In this document: positions 22,546 to 35,387 of the stretch, in pieces
Numbering within the stretch: position 1 is the first letter of the stretch
Layout of the letters: each line of letters begins with the position of its first letter
Made by a program: the position numbers and the translations under genes
Assembly: GCF_016801865.2 (NCBI RefSeq)
Contig: NC_068937.1
Location: forward strand, 113,623,068 to 113,687,067
Direction: 5' to 3'
DNA length: 64,000 nucleotides
From: Culex pipiens pallens
Taxonomy: Eukaryota; Arthropoda; Insecta; Diptera; Culicidae
The notes under the pieces: generated by a model
The model's database searches: none
Seen by the model: only the letters and a program-made list of their open reading frames with translations
Told to the model about the DNA's origin: nothing

Positions 22546-24068
22546 TAGGCTTAGTGATTTTTCACGCTCAAAAATTGTAAATTTCACGGGGACCCTAATT
22601 TCAAAACACCAAATTTCACGGAAATTTCGCGGATCGTGATTTTTTTTAAAATAACCCTGAAAATGTGCAGAAACTACTTTTTTGCAATTCCGTCGTGAAA
22701 CTACTTACTTTTCCTGTCATTCTTGAACGACGAAATAGCCTACTTTTCTGTACCGAAAATAACAGAATCGAATAGAAACACTTTTCAAAATAAATGCTGA
22801 AAAGTTCTACTTTTCAACACTGAAATGGGTGCTGAAAAGTCGAACTTTTCAGCACTTGTTTCGAAAAGTAACACTTTTCAACAATTTTTTGATTTAAACA
22901 ATTTATTGACAAAATACATGAAAATTCGACTTAAAATTTCACTGAATGGGTGTTTTTCGAAATTGCAAAAAATGTTGTATGGAACTCGTTGCAAAACTTG
23001 ATTTTTTCAGCACTCGTCGTGTTTATCCAACTTGGTGAACCTCGTTGGATAAATGTACGACTCGTGCTGAAAAAATCCTCTTTTTGCAACTTGTTGCGTA
23101 AACTACTATTTATGCTTAATTATAATATTTTTTTTCAAAAAGCTAATAAAAATTCTTAACTAAATTATAACGTGACACAAAAAAAAACTTTTATTAATTA
23201 AAAAAAATCCATTGATTCATAACTGGGATGGGCTCTATAAATATTTTTAAATTAAATGTGGGACATGCGTATTCTCTGTTATTGAAAGACTTTTTTTTAA
23301 TATTCGACTAATGTAGTTAAAAAGTTTGCGCTAATTTGCTTCTATTTTATCTAAAACTAAAATAAAAATCCAAAAACCAAAAATAATTTAATCTGTAACG
23401 AAATCTTCAAAATCAGAACAGCGCAAACAAAAAAAAAGTGATTTTTTTTTTAATTTCCGAGGAAACTATTCACTTAAATAATAAATATCGTGAAAATTAA
23501 ACAAGACTCAGCAAAAATCTGAAATGTTTTTTAAAGATCAAAAATACTATTCATTTAATCTTTTAGAAGATTTCTAAAAATAAATCAATTTAATTTAATT
23601 AAAACTGCGCGATCTTTTAAAAACTAATCACAAAATACTTGTTAAGTCAATTTTAACAAGTTTTGGTTAAAAAAGCATTTGTAAAAATTTTAACTTTTTG
23701 GTATTAAAATAACTGCAATCAAATGATTGTTGATATCATCCTTGTGATAACTTGATGATTACTTTAATATTTTTAATTCTTTGAATGATTTTTGTTAGCA
23801 TCATTTAAGTATTCGTAGTATTCACTTCTCAGTAAAAGTTGTAACAATTTTATGTTAATGTATGTTTGGCTAACAATTGTTCAAAAAAAATTTTCAATTG
23901 AAAACTAATAAAATTTACTTAAAAAGTCTTCGTTGATGAAATATTTATTATGTTGTTATTTCTAAACAATGATTTGAGAAATTGATAAATTTCACGGGAT
24001 TTCACGGAAATCTTCAAATTTCACGAATTTTACGCTGTCCGCGAAATCGTGAAAATTCACTAACCCTA
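22546..24068. mobile_element. hAT-like element, 1.5 kb, non-autonomous
   Basis: Inverted ends TAGGCTTAGTGATTTTTCAC and (complement) TAGGGTTAGTGAATTTTCAC are flanked by the 8-bp duplication CCTATGAC (22538-22545 and 24069-24076). Subterminal AATTTCACGG/CACGAATTT words occur near both ends. There is no coding frame of note. It interrupts family A copy 3, so it is younger than that copy. Confidence 0.85.
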
Positions 24069-24962
24069 CCTATGACCAAATAAGCTATTTTGCGTCATTG
24101 GTTCACCCATACAAGTCTCCATACAATTTTTGCTGCTGTCCATACAAAAATGGTATGTAAATATTCAAACAGCTGTAACTTTTGAGTGAATTTTCTGTTC
24201 AATTTGGTGTCTTCGGCAAAGTTTTAGGTATTGTTGAGGACTTATGAGAAAAAAATAGGTACACGGAAAAAAAATTGCAGATTTTTTAATCAACTTTTTT
24301 TTTCACGAAAACTCAATTTCCCAAAATTTTTCAAAAAATCTGTAACTTTTGAATGAATGAAACTAGCATTTTAAATGGGCGTAATATTCAATGTTTGGCC
24401 CTTTTAAAATGTTAGTCTTGATTTAAAAATTATCAAAATATTTTTTTCGAAGAGATCGGAAAATTTCACGAATGTTTCATGTATTAACATTGAAAATCGG
24501 ACCATTAATTGCTGAGATATCGTCATTAGAAAATGGTGGGCTGTTTGGGTGAGACTTAGAAAACTTCAATTTGTGTTTCTTTTTCTTTAAGCCGCTGTAT
24601 CTCAGCAACCAGAGGTCCAATCTTCAATGTCTCTTAGACAATTTTATAGCAAATTTTCTGAACTTTTCAAAAAAAAATATTTTTAGAAATGGTCACTCAT
24701 GGACACTATTTTTAAAAATTGAAAAACTGCAAATATTTCGCTAAAATCAAAATTTCGGTGGCTAAATCTTGAAAACGGAGCCCTTTATCAAAAAATCTGT
24801 AAAGTACTTTTCGATTGGAAATTCAATTTTACATTAAAAAATTACGTCAAATTTGTTTTTGCATGAAATTTCGATTTTTTACAAATATCATTATTTTTTC
24901 AAAAAATCATAACTCGGCGGCAGATTTTTTGACCATGTTTCTCAATGGCTCAAAAGTTGCGG

Positions 24963-25052
24963 GTTTTTGTCCCCTCTTTTTTTTATGGAGCGTGGACAAT
25001 CGCTTAACCCCCCACCCCCCTAAAGTGTCCACGTGGTTTATGGATGGTCCCA
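24963..25052. mobile_element. GGGACCATCC foldback, partial copy
   Basis: GGAGCGTGGACAATCGC, a C-run, then GTGTCCACGTGGTTTATGGA and GGTCCC, the same right half as 15298-15459. It lies inside family A copy 3. Confidence 0.7.
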
Positions 25053-25559
25053 TATCAAAAAATCTCGAAAATCAAAAAATACGTATTTTGGGAAATTGAG
25101 TTTTTGTGAAAAAAATGTTAATTAAAAAATCGGCAATTTTTTTTCCGTGTATCTATTTTTTTCTCAATAGTCCTCAACAATACCCACAACTTTGCCGAAG
25201 ACGCCAAATTGATCAGAAAATTCATTCAAAAGTTACAGATTTTCGAAAATTTAAATACCGTTTTTGTATGGACAGCTGCCAAAATTGTATGGAGACTTGT
25301 ATGGGTGAACCAATGACACAAAATAGCTTATTTGGTCATAGGGAAGGCCCCCACAAAGTTTGAGCCAAATAAAAAAACACAAATAAAATCCATTTCCGGT
25401 TTTGGTAGAGAATTGCTCATTTGTAATAGGACCCAATAATAAAAAGCCTAGAATTAGGTTTTATCAAATTGCAGGTGAAAATTTCCAAAAATAGGGTCCA
25501 AAGCCCTATGTAAATTTTGATGTACAACGATTAAAAACACACTTAAAACCATTTCTGAA

Positions 25560-26960
25560 TACTATTTGAATGCAAAAAAAAAAGTTGCAAGACAACTTTG
25601 ATCAACTATGGTTCTTTTGGAAAGAGCTGTCAAGTTGGACTTTTCTGTCAAGAAGGGCTACAAAGTTATTTTTTTTTTTAAATTCGCAATCGCAATTCGC
25701 AATTTTCAGTGTAAGAACGGGCCTTGACCGATCTTATGCACCAGGTTCCCGACGAACACGCACTGCCCTTACACCTACATCTCACCCTTGCTCTGAGTCA
25801 GTACGAGCAGCACGCTAGAACACGATTTGAGTGTTCGTGCCAGGCATGCACACCTTCTTTTCCGGTTACGCATTTTAACTCGGCCGGGGGTGGTACATTA
25901 CGTAGGGTTTGATGTAAGTATAAGCGCCTAACCATTTAAAGTGTGCCTATCAACTTTTATTAAAGCAAAAACTGTTTTATTTTTTAGTTTGAATTCAAAA
26001 ACTAGTTGTTATTTTGCTGTGAATTTTTTTCTCCTGAAATCTTTCCTAGTGTTGAGTCGTGTTTATATGTTGCTATTTCTTTTGTCGCGGTGTTTTGTTA
26101 CAATTTTTGGTCCTAAGCATGTTATAAAAGTTTACCAAAAATACAATAGTAATATTTGTGTTAATCCTTTAACCATTCCATATATTGAGTAAGGGCTCAA
26201 ACCTCACTTGTTTGAAAAAAGGGTGAAGATTGAAAACAATAGACAGTAAAAGAGAATTTATTTTATAAAAATCAAGTATCAATTGTAAGAGAATGATGAT
26301 CGTATTTTAAAGAATAAAAATGAGAAGCTAGATGTATTAGATGTAAAATTAGACAATAGTTATTAAATAGAGATCAAAACAAGCTTAGATTATAGTAATG
26401 ATAATTTATAGGACAGATAAAGAATTATTCAAATAAATAAATTCGCAATAAAATCAAAAAAGATTAGGCGAATGATAAATAGACTTGATATTACTAGTAC
26501 ATTAAGGAAAAGTATATTTTTAAGGAAAAAACAAAGTTTGTTACAGCAGTATCAATTGGTAAAAAAGAGTGGAAAAGCTTTGAGAGATAAGAGAATCAAA
26601 AGTTAGTAAAATCAAAATCAAATGATGGATATTAAATAGAAGAATCAGTGAAGAATTGAGAATCAGTAGAGCAAAATAAAAATAGGAGATAGGTGGTAGC
26701 TGATAATGAAAAGAAGAGAAACCCCGTGCGATGTTTCAGGTACATCCACCGCAGTTGACTCAACATACTGCGAATCGAAACAATACCGTCTACAATCACA
26801 AATTACTTCCCTTTCCCACATTGTCGCGCCCCTTTCTTTTAGCCGTCTCGACTCTGACCCGCGGTGGTCAAAGGTTTACGATCCGTTTCCACAGGCCACC
26901 AGCTAGGTCATCATGAAAACCAAGCCAACGTGAAGGTAAGAAAATAGGACACTCGCAAGG
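25560..26960. other. Unassigned DNA flanking a hAT insertion
   Basis: 25710-25920 and 26700-26950 are GC-richer, with moderate-length frames in more than one register and no recognisable motif. 25930-26700 is AT-rich. The right part continues at 32275-32410 once the hAT is removed. These could be relics of an LTR or other retroelement; I recognise no protein domain. Confidence 0.35.
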
Positions 26961-27577
26961 AACCAGAGCAGGCCCGTAGCCAGGGGGGGGGGCTACCGGG
27001 CTGTAGCCCCCCCCGAAATTTTTCCCGTATTTTTTTTATTATGTGCTATCGAAAAAAAAAAATCTTAAATCGATGATTGTGTGTTCTTTTTCATTCTCCC
27101 AGAAATAGATTGTTAGATATAGAGAATCTAGAATACATTGATCAAACTATGTCATTTTTGCGTCCATTGCCGGGCAAAAACTTTGTGGAATATATATCCA
27201 ATATTTAACAATTGAGCTGCATATTTGAACATCGTTTTACTTTGGTGCAAAATCTATCCTACACTGAGACGTTGGGCTATCTTTCAAAGAAGAAAGAAGA
27301 AAAAGTGTCTAAAAGAGAGCCTAGGTCAAATAAAGTTCAGCCCAGCCTCAATTTCCCGCAGACCTTGCAATTATTTGACTTCAAAAAATCGAATCACGAA
27401 AAAAAGTGTGTTATTTTTAATTTTCGAGCTTAAGTACGGCACTTTTCTAAAGTGATTTTAAGGAAGCGGTCATAATGGCGGTGATGGAATATTGAATTTG
27501 ACTGAAATGAGGTGAAAGAAGCCGAATTTGATTTTAAAATCAAGTAAATAAAAATACTTTTATTTTTTTTATTTTTT

Positions 27578-28483
27578 CATGTTTCATGTTTTAGCATTGA
27601 AAATCGTACCATTAGTTGCTGAGATATCGACATTAGAAAATGGTGGGTTGTTTTGGTGAGACTTAGAAAACTTCAATTTCCTGATTCTTTTTCTTAAAGC
27701 CGCATTATCTCAGCAACCAGATGTCCAATCTTCAATGTCTCTTAGACAATTTCATTGCAAATTTTCTGAACTTTTCAAAAAAAAATATTTTTGGAGATGG
27801 TCACTCATGGTCACTATTTTAAAAAAATATAATAATATAAATATAAATAATATAATATAAAATATTTCGCCAAAATCAAACTTTCGGTGGCTATATCTTG
27901 AAAACGGAGCTTTTTATCAAAAAATCTGTCAAGTACTTTTCGATTGCAAATTCAATTTTGCATTAAAAAATAATGTCAAACTTGTTTTTGCATAAAACTT
28001 CGATTTTTTCCAAAAATTACTATTTTTTCAAAAAATCATAACTCAGCGGCAGATTTTTTGACCATGTTTCTCTATAGCTCAAAAGTTGCGGATTTTTGTC
28101 CCCCAAAACATATCAAAAAATCTCGAAAATCAAAAAATACGTATTTTGGGAAATTGAGTTTTAGTGAAAAAAAGTTTATTAAAAAATCTGCAATTTTTTT
28201 CCGTGTACCTATTTTTTTATCAAAAGTCCTCAACAATACCTACAACTTTGCCGAAGACACCAAATCGATCAGAAAATTCACTCAAAAGTTACAGCTGTTT
28301 GAATATTTACGTACCATTTTTATATGGACAGCATCCAAAATTGTATGGAGACTTGTAGGGGTGAACCAATGACACAAAATAGCTTATTTGTTCATAGGAA
28401 AGGCCCCCACAAAGTTTGAGCCAAATCAAAAAATACAAAAAATAAAAATTGCCGAAACTGGCCGATTTCGCAGAGAGTTGCTC
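27578..28483. mobile_element. Family A, copy 4 (left-truncated)
   Basis: Shares GCTGAGATATCGACATTAG, CAAAATACGTATTTTGGG-type and ACTTTGCCGAAGACACCAAA text with other copies and ends CGCAGAGAGTTGCTC. The left terminus is absent. It contains a short AT-rich slippage patch (27825-27860). Confidence 0.75.
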
Positions 28484-29094
28484 AAATGAAAAAAATCCTT
28501 AAATTAAAACTAAAAATTCCCAACATATTTTTTCTATTAGTTTGAATATTTATTGATTTTTTTTTAAATTCTTTAATTTATTATGGAGTTTATATTTGGA
28601 GTGTTTTTCAAGTGATTTTTGAATTTTCTCATTATATTTTATTTTTATACTTTTCTGTTTTCAAACTTCAAACTTTCTGATTTATTGAATTTCCAGCATC
28701 TTTAGATTTAGAATTTCAGAGTTTTAATTTTTTAATAATAAAAAATTCTAAATATATTTTTTTTAATTTCATATTTCTGCCTCTCCTGCAACTCGTCCGA
28801 AAATTCGAAGGACAAATAAAACATTTGTTTCAAATAACATCACACCATTATGTAGAAAACAAATCGAAGTGCATTTTCTTGCGTCAATAATACGGCATTT
28901 TTTGCCTCGCTGAAAATATTTTAATTTTTTCTAAAATTTCGATGTACAGTACAGAAAAAAAGTTTTCGTCACTAGCCGGATATTTTGAAAACATAGGATG
29001 CCAAACAACTGTTACAAAATGCAGCTCAAACACATTTAAAATTATAAAACCATGTTTTATAATTTAATTTTTTAATATATTTTTAATTTGCTTT

Positions 29095-29165
29095 TGCTCC
29101 GCCTCCTCGACCTTGGTCAGAATCGAGAGACATAAATTAAAAAAAATATTCTCAGCGGCCTAATT
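29095..29165. mobile_element. GGCCGTTGC MITE, end fragment
   Basis: The reverse complement of 29100-29162 reads TAGGCCGCTGAGAATATTTT then TTTATGTCTCTCGATTCTGA, matching the left end of 18022-18455. Confidence 0.55.
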
Positions 29166-30744
29166 TTAAATTAAAAAATTTCACAATTTTACTAATTTTA
29201 GATTTAATTTCCTTTATTTCAATGTGTTTTTACTTTGTAATTTGGAATATTTGAATTTAGAAATTCTTAAATTACTGAATTTTGGAATGCTCAATTTTAT
29301 TTTTGTTAAATCCTCTAAATTTGAAATTTTCTATTTTGTAAAATTTTGCGTTTTTTTTATTGTTTTTGGTTTTAGAATTACCTTATTCTAAAAATTTTGA
29401 ATTCCTAAATATTTGAAATGGACTAATATTTTTATTATTGAATTCTACAATTTGTAAATTGTTGAGTTTTTCAGTTTTTTTCCCGAAAGTTAAATGATTA
29501 TTGTAATGGCTTTCTCTAATTTTTAACTTCACTCTCAGTTAAAAGCAAACTCTATCCTTTAAATGTTCGACTCTGCGTTTTTAGGAAATAATGGATTTTT
29601 AATATTTTTTTAGCATATTCAACATTTTTCAAATTTTCTAATTTTCAGTCGCATTCAAATAAACAAACTCAAGTTATTTGATTTTTTTCATCAAAAAATA
29701 TTGCAAACAGTTAGCGCGCGAAGAAACGTCAAACGCCACTTTTTAATTCTGTTCTCTTTCAGCTGCTTACCGCCTGACAAAATATTTTCGTGACCCTTTC
29801 GTTGTCCAATGCTTGAGCGTTTTTTTATGGAATTTTACGTTCTTTCCGCGCTCCTTACTAGCATGATAGGGCAATTTTTTTAATTTCCTTTTGAATGTTA
29901 AATATGGTTCTAGTAGCAAAATGCCAGACGTAGATTAGATTTACAGGAAAAGCCTCATTGTTTTAATCATTCTTATGTAAAGTTTTCTTGACTTTTCATT
30001 GAACCAGATTTCGTAAATAAAAAGTTTCTAAATCCTAAAATTTGTAGGATTTCGTTTCCAGTGTCACGATATTGCTTGAATATAAAAACCTATATAATTT
30101 TACATCATTTTTATTAGTCAAATCAGGGAAATGAAAAAAATATTGTTATATATTTTTTATTTTGCTAAAAAAGATTAAGAGAGCATTAGACGTTCCTAGA
30201 ACCAACACAGCCATGTTTACCAACAGTTTAGTGAAACATTCATTTTTCTCCTATTTTCATGTACACTCATATTTTCTATCAAAACTCATTTCAGATTAAA
30301 ATACAGTTCGGACAGCAATAAAGTTAATTGAAGATTTCAATGTGTTAATCGTGTTTATATGTATTTATATTTTTCATCGCACAATCTTATTTTAAATTTC
30401 AAGAAGCTGTGTCTCAGGAACGAGTAGACAAATCTTTAACGGTTCTTCATGGTTTGAAAACAAATTCTCATTTGAGAACTTTGCTAAATTGTTTGTACAC
30501 TATTTTTAATACATTTGATAGTGTTTATTTTTTTTTAATGAATAGTGCTCTTTGAAGATTACTGTGAATTTAGGATTTTTAGTCGAAAATCGGAAAAGAC
30601 ATTTTTTTTTTGAAAAATAAATGTTTTTTATGAATTCATTTTGACTCTAGCATACCTATAATAATGTTTATAAGCATTTTGTGATACTCTTTGCTGGATT
30701 TTTTCAATTTGGAATTGAACTGTTTGTTCAGTCATATTAACATT

Positions 30745-31175
30745 CCAACGCCCAAGGCTCCAAACAAGTTGAAAAGGTAACTTCAACTCGCTGGTTTTCG
30801 GGCGTAACTCACCCAATCAAGACCATTCTTTTTTCTAGTGATTTGTTAGGATGTCTAGATGATCCTAGAACTTAGCAGAACTCAATTTGATCAAATCTGT
30901 AATTTTTGCGATCGAAAACATCGTTCCAACTTTTTTTTTCGCATGTAAAAAAAAACGCCGAAAATTCCGCGGAGGCTGTTGTTATAAAAAAGTTGGAACG
31001 ATGTTTTCGATCGCAAAAATTACAGATTTGATCAAATTGAGTTCTACAAAGTTCTAGGATCATCTAGACATTCTTACAAATTTCTGGTAACAAGAATCGT
31101 CCCGATTGGTTGAGTTATGCCCGAGAACCAGCGAGTTGAAGTTACCGTTCCAACTTTTTTGGGTGGCTTGGGCGT
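30745..31175. repeat. Foldback repeat, near-perfect inner arms
   Basis: 30848-30930 is reverse-complemented at 30992-31072 (shared words TTTGCGATCGAAAACATCGT and GATCATCTAGACAT). Weaker pairing extends outward through AACTTCAACTCGCTGG/CCAGCGAGTTGAAGTT to CCAACGCCCAAG/CTTGGGCGTCCG. It is non-coding. Confidence 0.85.
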
Positions 31176-32274
31176 CCGTGTAAGTTGGACATGTGTTGAA
31201 CTATATTTATTCGAAGATAAAATTTTGACAGCACTCAACCATATATTATTTGCTATAAAAAAAAACTTTTAGAAATAAGGATCTGATTTAAATTTTTTTC
31301 AACGATTTGCATAATTTCATTAATACTCAAAATTCTGAAGCAATTTTTCAGCAATTTTTTTGTTTGGTTTTATCGGGAAAAATCAAACTATGATTTAAGC
31401 TTGCTTTAAATAAATGCATTTTTTCAGTAAATATTGCGGCGTTTTTTATTTAACATTTCTTATTATCTCTTTATACATTAAAATTCAGTAAAAAACGGAA
31501 TTCAATATAACCAGTACTTAAACTTTATTTTAGTTGGGAGAGGATGCACTAGATTTAGAAAATAAGCAATAGCTTCAATAGCCTTAAAACAATTTAAATA
31601 AAACAGTGTTAATGATTTTTTCAAAGAAAATTTCAAGAAAAGTTATGTTATGAGTTTTATATTGTTTAAAAATCGTGCAACAATTTTTTTCAGTTCATAG
31701 TTTTTAATTATCAAATTTGCCATCAAAATATAAACACAGCTAAAAATTTCAATCTAAACGGTTTTAAATTAGATAGTAGAAATGTATTTTTTTTTATTTG
31801 GTCATAAGTTTTTCATCCAGATTTGTTGATAAACGAAATTATACATAAGTGAGATAAATTAACATTCTTCGGGCATTTTTTTTGATTAAAAATTTATTTA
31901 GGGTATATTTTAAATTTAACGATAATTTGCTAGCGGACAGTTTTTCATGAAATTCGTTTAAATTTCAACAATCCAAGAAAACGTAAGAAAATCACTTTCT
32001 TTTCAAATCCTTATATATAAACATGGTATATGAAAAAGTGGATTTTTGATGAAGCATTTTCTTCAATTTATTTTTTTTTAACATAGGATGAAGCTTTTTT
32101 AAATCTGTTTTGCATACATTATTTTACAGTTTTATAATTCGTCTCAATAATCTTACCGTTAGCCAGGTGAATTTAAACAAATGGAATTTCTGATTTACTG
32201 ATTTCCATAACCTTTGAATTTTTGAACCCAAGCCCCCCCCGAACAAAAATCCTGGCTACGGCCCTGAACCAGAG

Positions 32275-32691
32275 CTATACTGTTCTGATCAAGATAATTC
32301 GGATGATCTAACAGAACTACGGATGTAGTTAGTTACGCTCCTTCCAGGATGTTCCTTACGTGGACGTCAACCGAAGAGCACGCAACAAGGTCAGTGCCAT
32401 TGCATGCTCTTAGGTATCAATCCTTGGCCTGCAAAGTTATTTTTTTTAAATTGATTATAAAATCCTTTTTAAACTCAAAGGGTCATTGCACTCAGAAAAA
32501 TAAGCTTTATCGCTGTAAACAATAATATCAGCAATCTAAGCTTCACTTTAGGACCCAATTGAAAATCTCAAAAAATTATATTTTCCTTAAATTCCATTTT
32601 CATGTAAAAATGGGTTATTTTTATTCAGAGCATTCTGGTTGCCGCCTAACTACTTAAAATTTGACTAATTTAAAAGTTGGGTTCAGTGTCA
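32275..32691. other. Spacer between two hAT elements
   Basis: About 420 bp of host or older repeat DNA. It begins with the right target duplication of one hAT and ends with the left duplication of the next. No gene seen. Confidence 0.5.
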
Positions 32692-33710
32692 CTCGAAATT
32701 CAGTGTTGCGTTCCTCACGCGCTCACGCGCTCGTGAGCGCTCACTTTTCGCTCATTCGTGAGGAGGAGCGCAGCGTGAGCTAGCTCACGTTTGCCCGCGC
32801 TCACGTTTGCTCCGATTTTTTCAGCTCGCGTTTGCCCCACGCTCGCGCTCGCGCTCATATTTCGCTCACGGAGCGCTCATTTTGGAAGTATCGCTTATCG
32901 TTTTACGTTTTTGATAGAGTATTTTTTTTCAATTTTAATTGGATTTTTGCTTAGGGATTAGCAGGGCAATGGAAACATCACTTAGTGATTTTTTTTGATT
33001 AATTGGAATAGCTTATTTTCATTAACTATGTTTTGAATAAAAGGTTGGATTTGCAAGGGTCAAATCTTTTTGCAGACCTACAGTCAGAGTTGAAAGTATA
33101 AATATTTTCCAATGAACAGGCTTTATTTTATTGAGATAAGCGGAGACAGGTATGGAAGGATAGGTTTGGGCCACCTAATTAAAAGGGCGTTTAACTTTGA
33201 GACTATCCGTAAACCGCGTGGATAATTTCCCATACAAAAAAAAATATGGAACGTGGACAATTGCCAACCCTCTCCTTTTAAATGGTTTATGAATGCTCCC
33301 CTTACTTACTCACAAAACAATGAATTGATTGAAGAGGATTTCTGTTTTGGTAAGTTCGATTCAATGTTATGTGCTTGGTTGATTAACAAATAACATTAAA
33401 CCACAGACAAACAGACGGGACACTCGAGTGCCGAACCATCGTCCTTCAAAAAGGGCTATTTCAAATGCAATTTTGTTTCGGCATCCACTCACCCGGCACT
33501 GATGGCGCTGCTGTCGTGACAGCTCGCCCGTCTTTTCTCAGTGTGTGTTGCGTGTTTTTTGTTGTTTTTAAGTTGAGCGTGAGCACGTGTGAGGCAGCAA
33601 ATGAAAACAAAAAAATATTATGAAATTCAGAAACTCCAACGGTGATCCACTATCCAGACTTTGCGGGTCAAATTTGGAGAAGTTTCGGCCAGAGTCAGAT
33701 GAGCGTCTGA

Positions 33711-34329
33711 CTAGTTTTTTTTTTTGCCTGCTTTACTGCCTGCCGAAGTCGAGGCTGCTGCTGAGGCGCCCGCTTCTGCGGAGGAAGCCGGATCCTGTGG
33801 TGGAGTCATCTCCTTCGGATCAACCTGCTTATCTTTCGTGGACTGCTGCTCAGATTGCTGCTGCTGGTCGTCCTTTTGGCATTTTGACGATGTTGTGTCG
33901 ATCGTGAGCGCCACTCTTCGCGACTTTTTTCGTCTCATTCGGCCCTTTTGGTTTTGTTGGCTGGCAACATAATTGCGCCGTGGACACGTTCCCCGCAGAT
34001 GTTTCCAAACGCCCATCGTGGGGATCAATTCCGTTAGTTTTGAATTGGATTTTCCTATTCCGGCGGCCACTACTGGTGTTTTCGTGACCGGGATATCTTG
34101 TGGATGATTGTGTTTTCGGTGGAGGAATCTTAGACGAAACATGCAAGCAATGGGGAGGACCAGTGGTATGGTCTCTGTCATTGTGTTTGTCTTGCATCGC
34201 TGCAGGTGCTGCCGCATGATTTGCCTCATGAGGTTCTGCCATTGGAAACGGAACCGACCCACCGTCATTTTCGGCCGTCGATCTTGATTTATTTATTTTG
34301 ATTTTGTTACTGATGGTCAGCAACAACAA
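33711..34329 (-). CDS. Unknown protein-like ORFs inside the hAT element
   Basis: Two overlapping frames on - look protein-like. One runs from 34329 (159 codons) and carries a PNETKKVAKS-like basic end. The other runs from 34268 (185 codons) and ends in a Gln-rich, Ala/Ser-rich and Lys-tailed segment (KDDQQQQSEQQSTK, GSKAGKKKN). They cannot both be main products; one real gene with a frameshift would explain both. No domain was recognised. GC content is higher than in the flanks, compatible with a captured host sequence. A GC-containing promoter-like stretch lies on the other side (33390-33600). Confidence 0.35.
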
Positions 34330-35387
34330 AAATATTTTGAATCAGCTGTTAATGTTTACAATCGTTAAGGCTTGATTGTCTCACGCATACACTGACATGA
34401 CACATGACAGTAATGGGTTTGTATTGGTGTGTTTGGGCTGCGCTTCGGCATAAGCTCACCAGGCAGCGCTGGCGTCGCCGTGATTTGGTGGTTTGATGAG
34501 GGACGATGGATTTCAAAAATAATTTGTATGGAGAGTCACGTCTGTTTGTCTGTGATTAAACTATTTTATGTACCTAAACACTTTTTTGACTACCTTTCCA
34601 GAGTGCGGGTCAGAATAAGCTATTATTTAAAATAAAAAATAAATCGTTAAATCGTTCAATGATTGGAAATGGCTGATCATTTTTATAAAGCTAGTCTTCC
34701 TCTGAACAAACAATCTAGTAAATTTAGTAAAGTTGTTGAATAAGTTCTATTTTATCAAATAAGTTTTAAAATGATGTGGGTTGACTGTAACTCTTTCATA
34801 GTTTTTTTTTTTAAACTCAATATAAAACTAAATTTGTCAATAAATTCAATGTTTTATACGTATCAAGCAACACAATTCAATAGTTCCAATGTGAATTTGT
34901 ATACATACAGTGCATCTCTTGAATGGTTCCATTAACCTTTCGGAAGTCTTGTCTTTTGGCCTCCCTTATAAACATCCTTACAAACGATGCACAAAGTATA
35001 CAAACGCGACCGCCGAAAGTTTAAGAATTAGTAGGGTCTTTGTTTACAAGTCCGAGTTTTGCTTTATGTTGCGTAAAATACAGTGAATTTAATCTTATTT
35101 TAAAATGTGGTGCTGTCGTCGATGTCTCTTATAAGTTCTTTGTGTTAAAATGTATTTAAAAATTCATTTAAAGCTTATAATCAGTCACAGTTCGTCGCTT
35201 TTTAGTTTGACTTTGTCGAACCAACAGGGTACTAACTAAAAAAGTTTCAAATGAAAAAGAGACCAACCAACGGGTGATGAGTGTAGTTTTTAGAGAAAAG
35301 TAAATCAACCGCTGTATTTTTTTTTTTATTATTTAATTGTCATTTTTTTATTGAATAGTCATTAGAGGAAAGTGAACCAATCATGTT

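Larger units (their letters stand above)
22468..25418. mobile_element. Family A foldback element, copy 3 (split by a hAT insertion)
   Basis: Left end GAGCAACTCTCTACGAAATC at 22468 and right end GGTAGAGAATTGCTC at 25418 are inverted. Both sides carry ATTT (22464-22467 and 25419-25422), a 4-bp duplication. The two halves are inverted versions of one another (CTTTGCCGAAGAC/GTCTTCGGCAAAG). Removing the 1.5 kb insertion and its duplication leaves about 1.4 kb. No transposase. Confidence 0.8.
26969..32266. mobile_element. hAT-like element, 5.3 kb (CAGGGCCGTAGCC family)
   Basis: Ends CAGGCCCGTAGCCAGG and (complement) CAGGGCCGTAGCCAGG are flanked by AACCAGAG (26961-26968 and 32267-32274). A poly-G tract lies just inside the left end and a poly-C tract just inside the right end. 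The interior shows no transposase and contains a family A copy, a MITE end and a foldback. A 128-bp MITE with the same ends is at 54065-54192, so the family has internally deleted members. Confidence 0.85.

Noticed and set aside
33620..33972. Two + strand frames of 82-95 codons
   Set aside because: Antisense shadows of the more protein-like - strand frames at 33711-34329. They are themselves Cys/Ala-rich and featureless.
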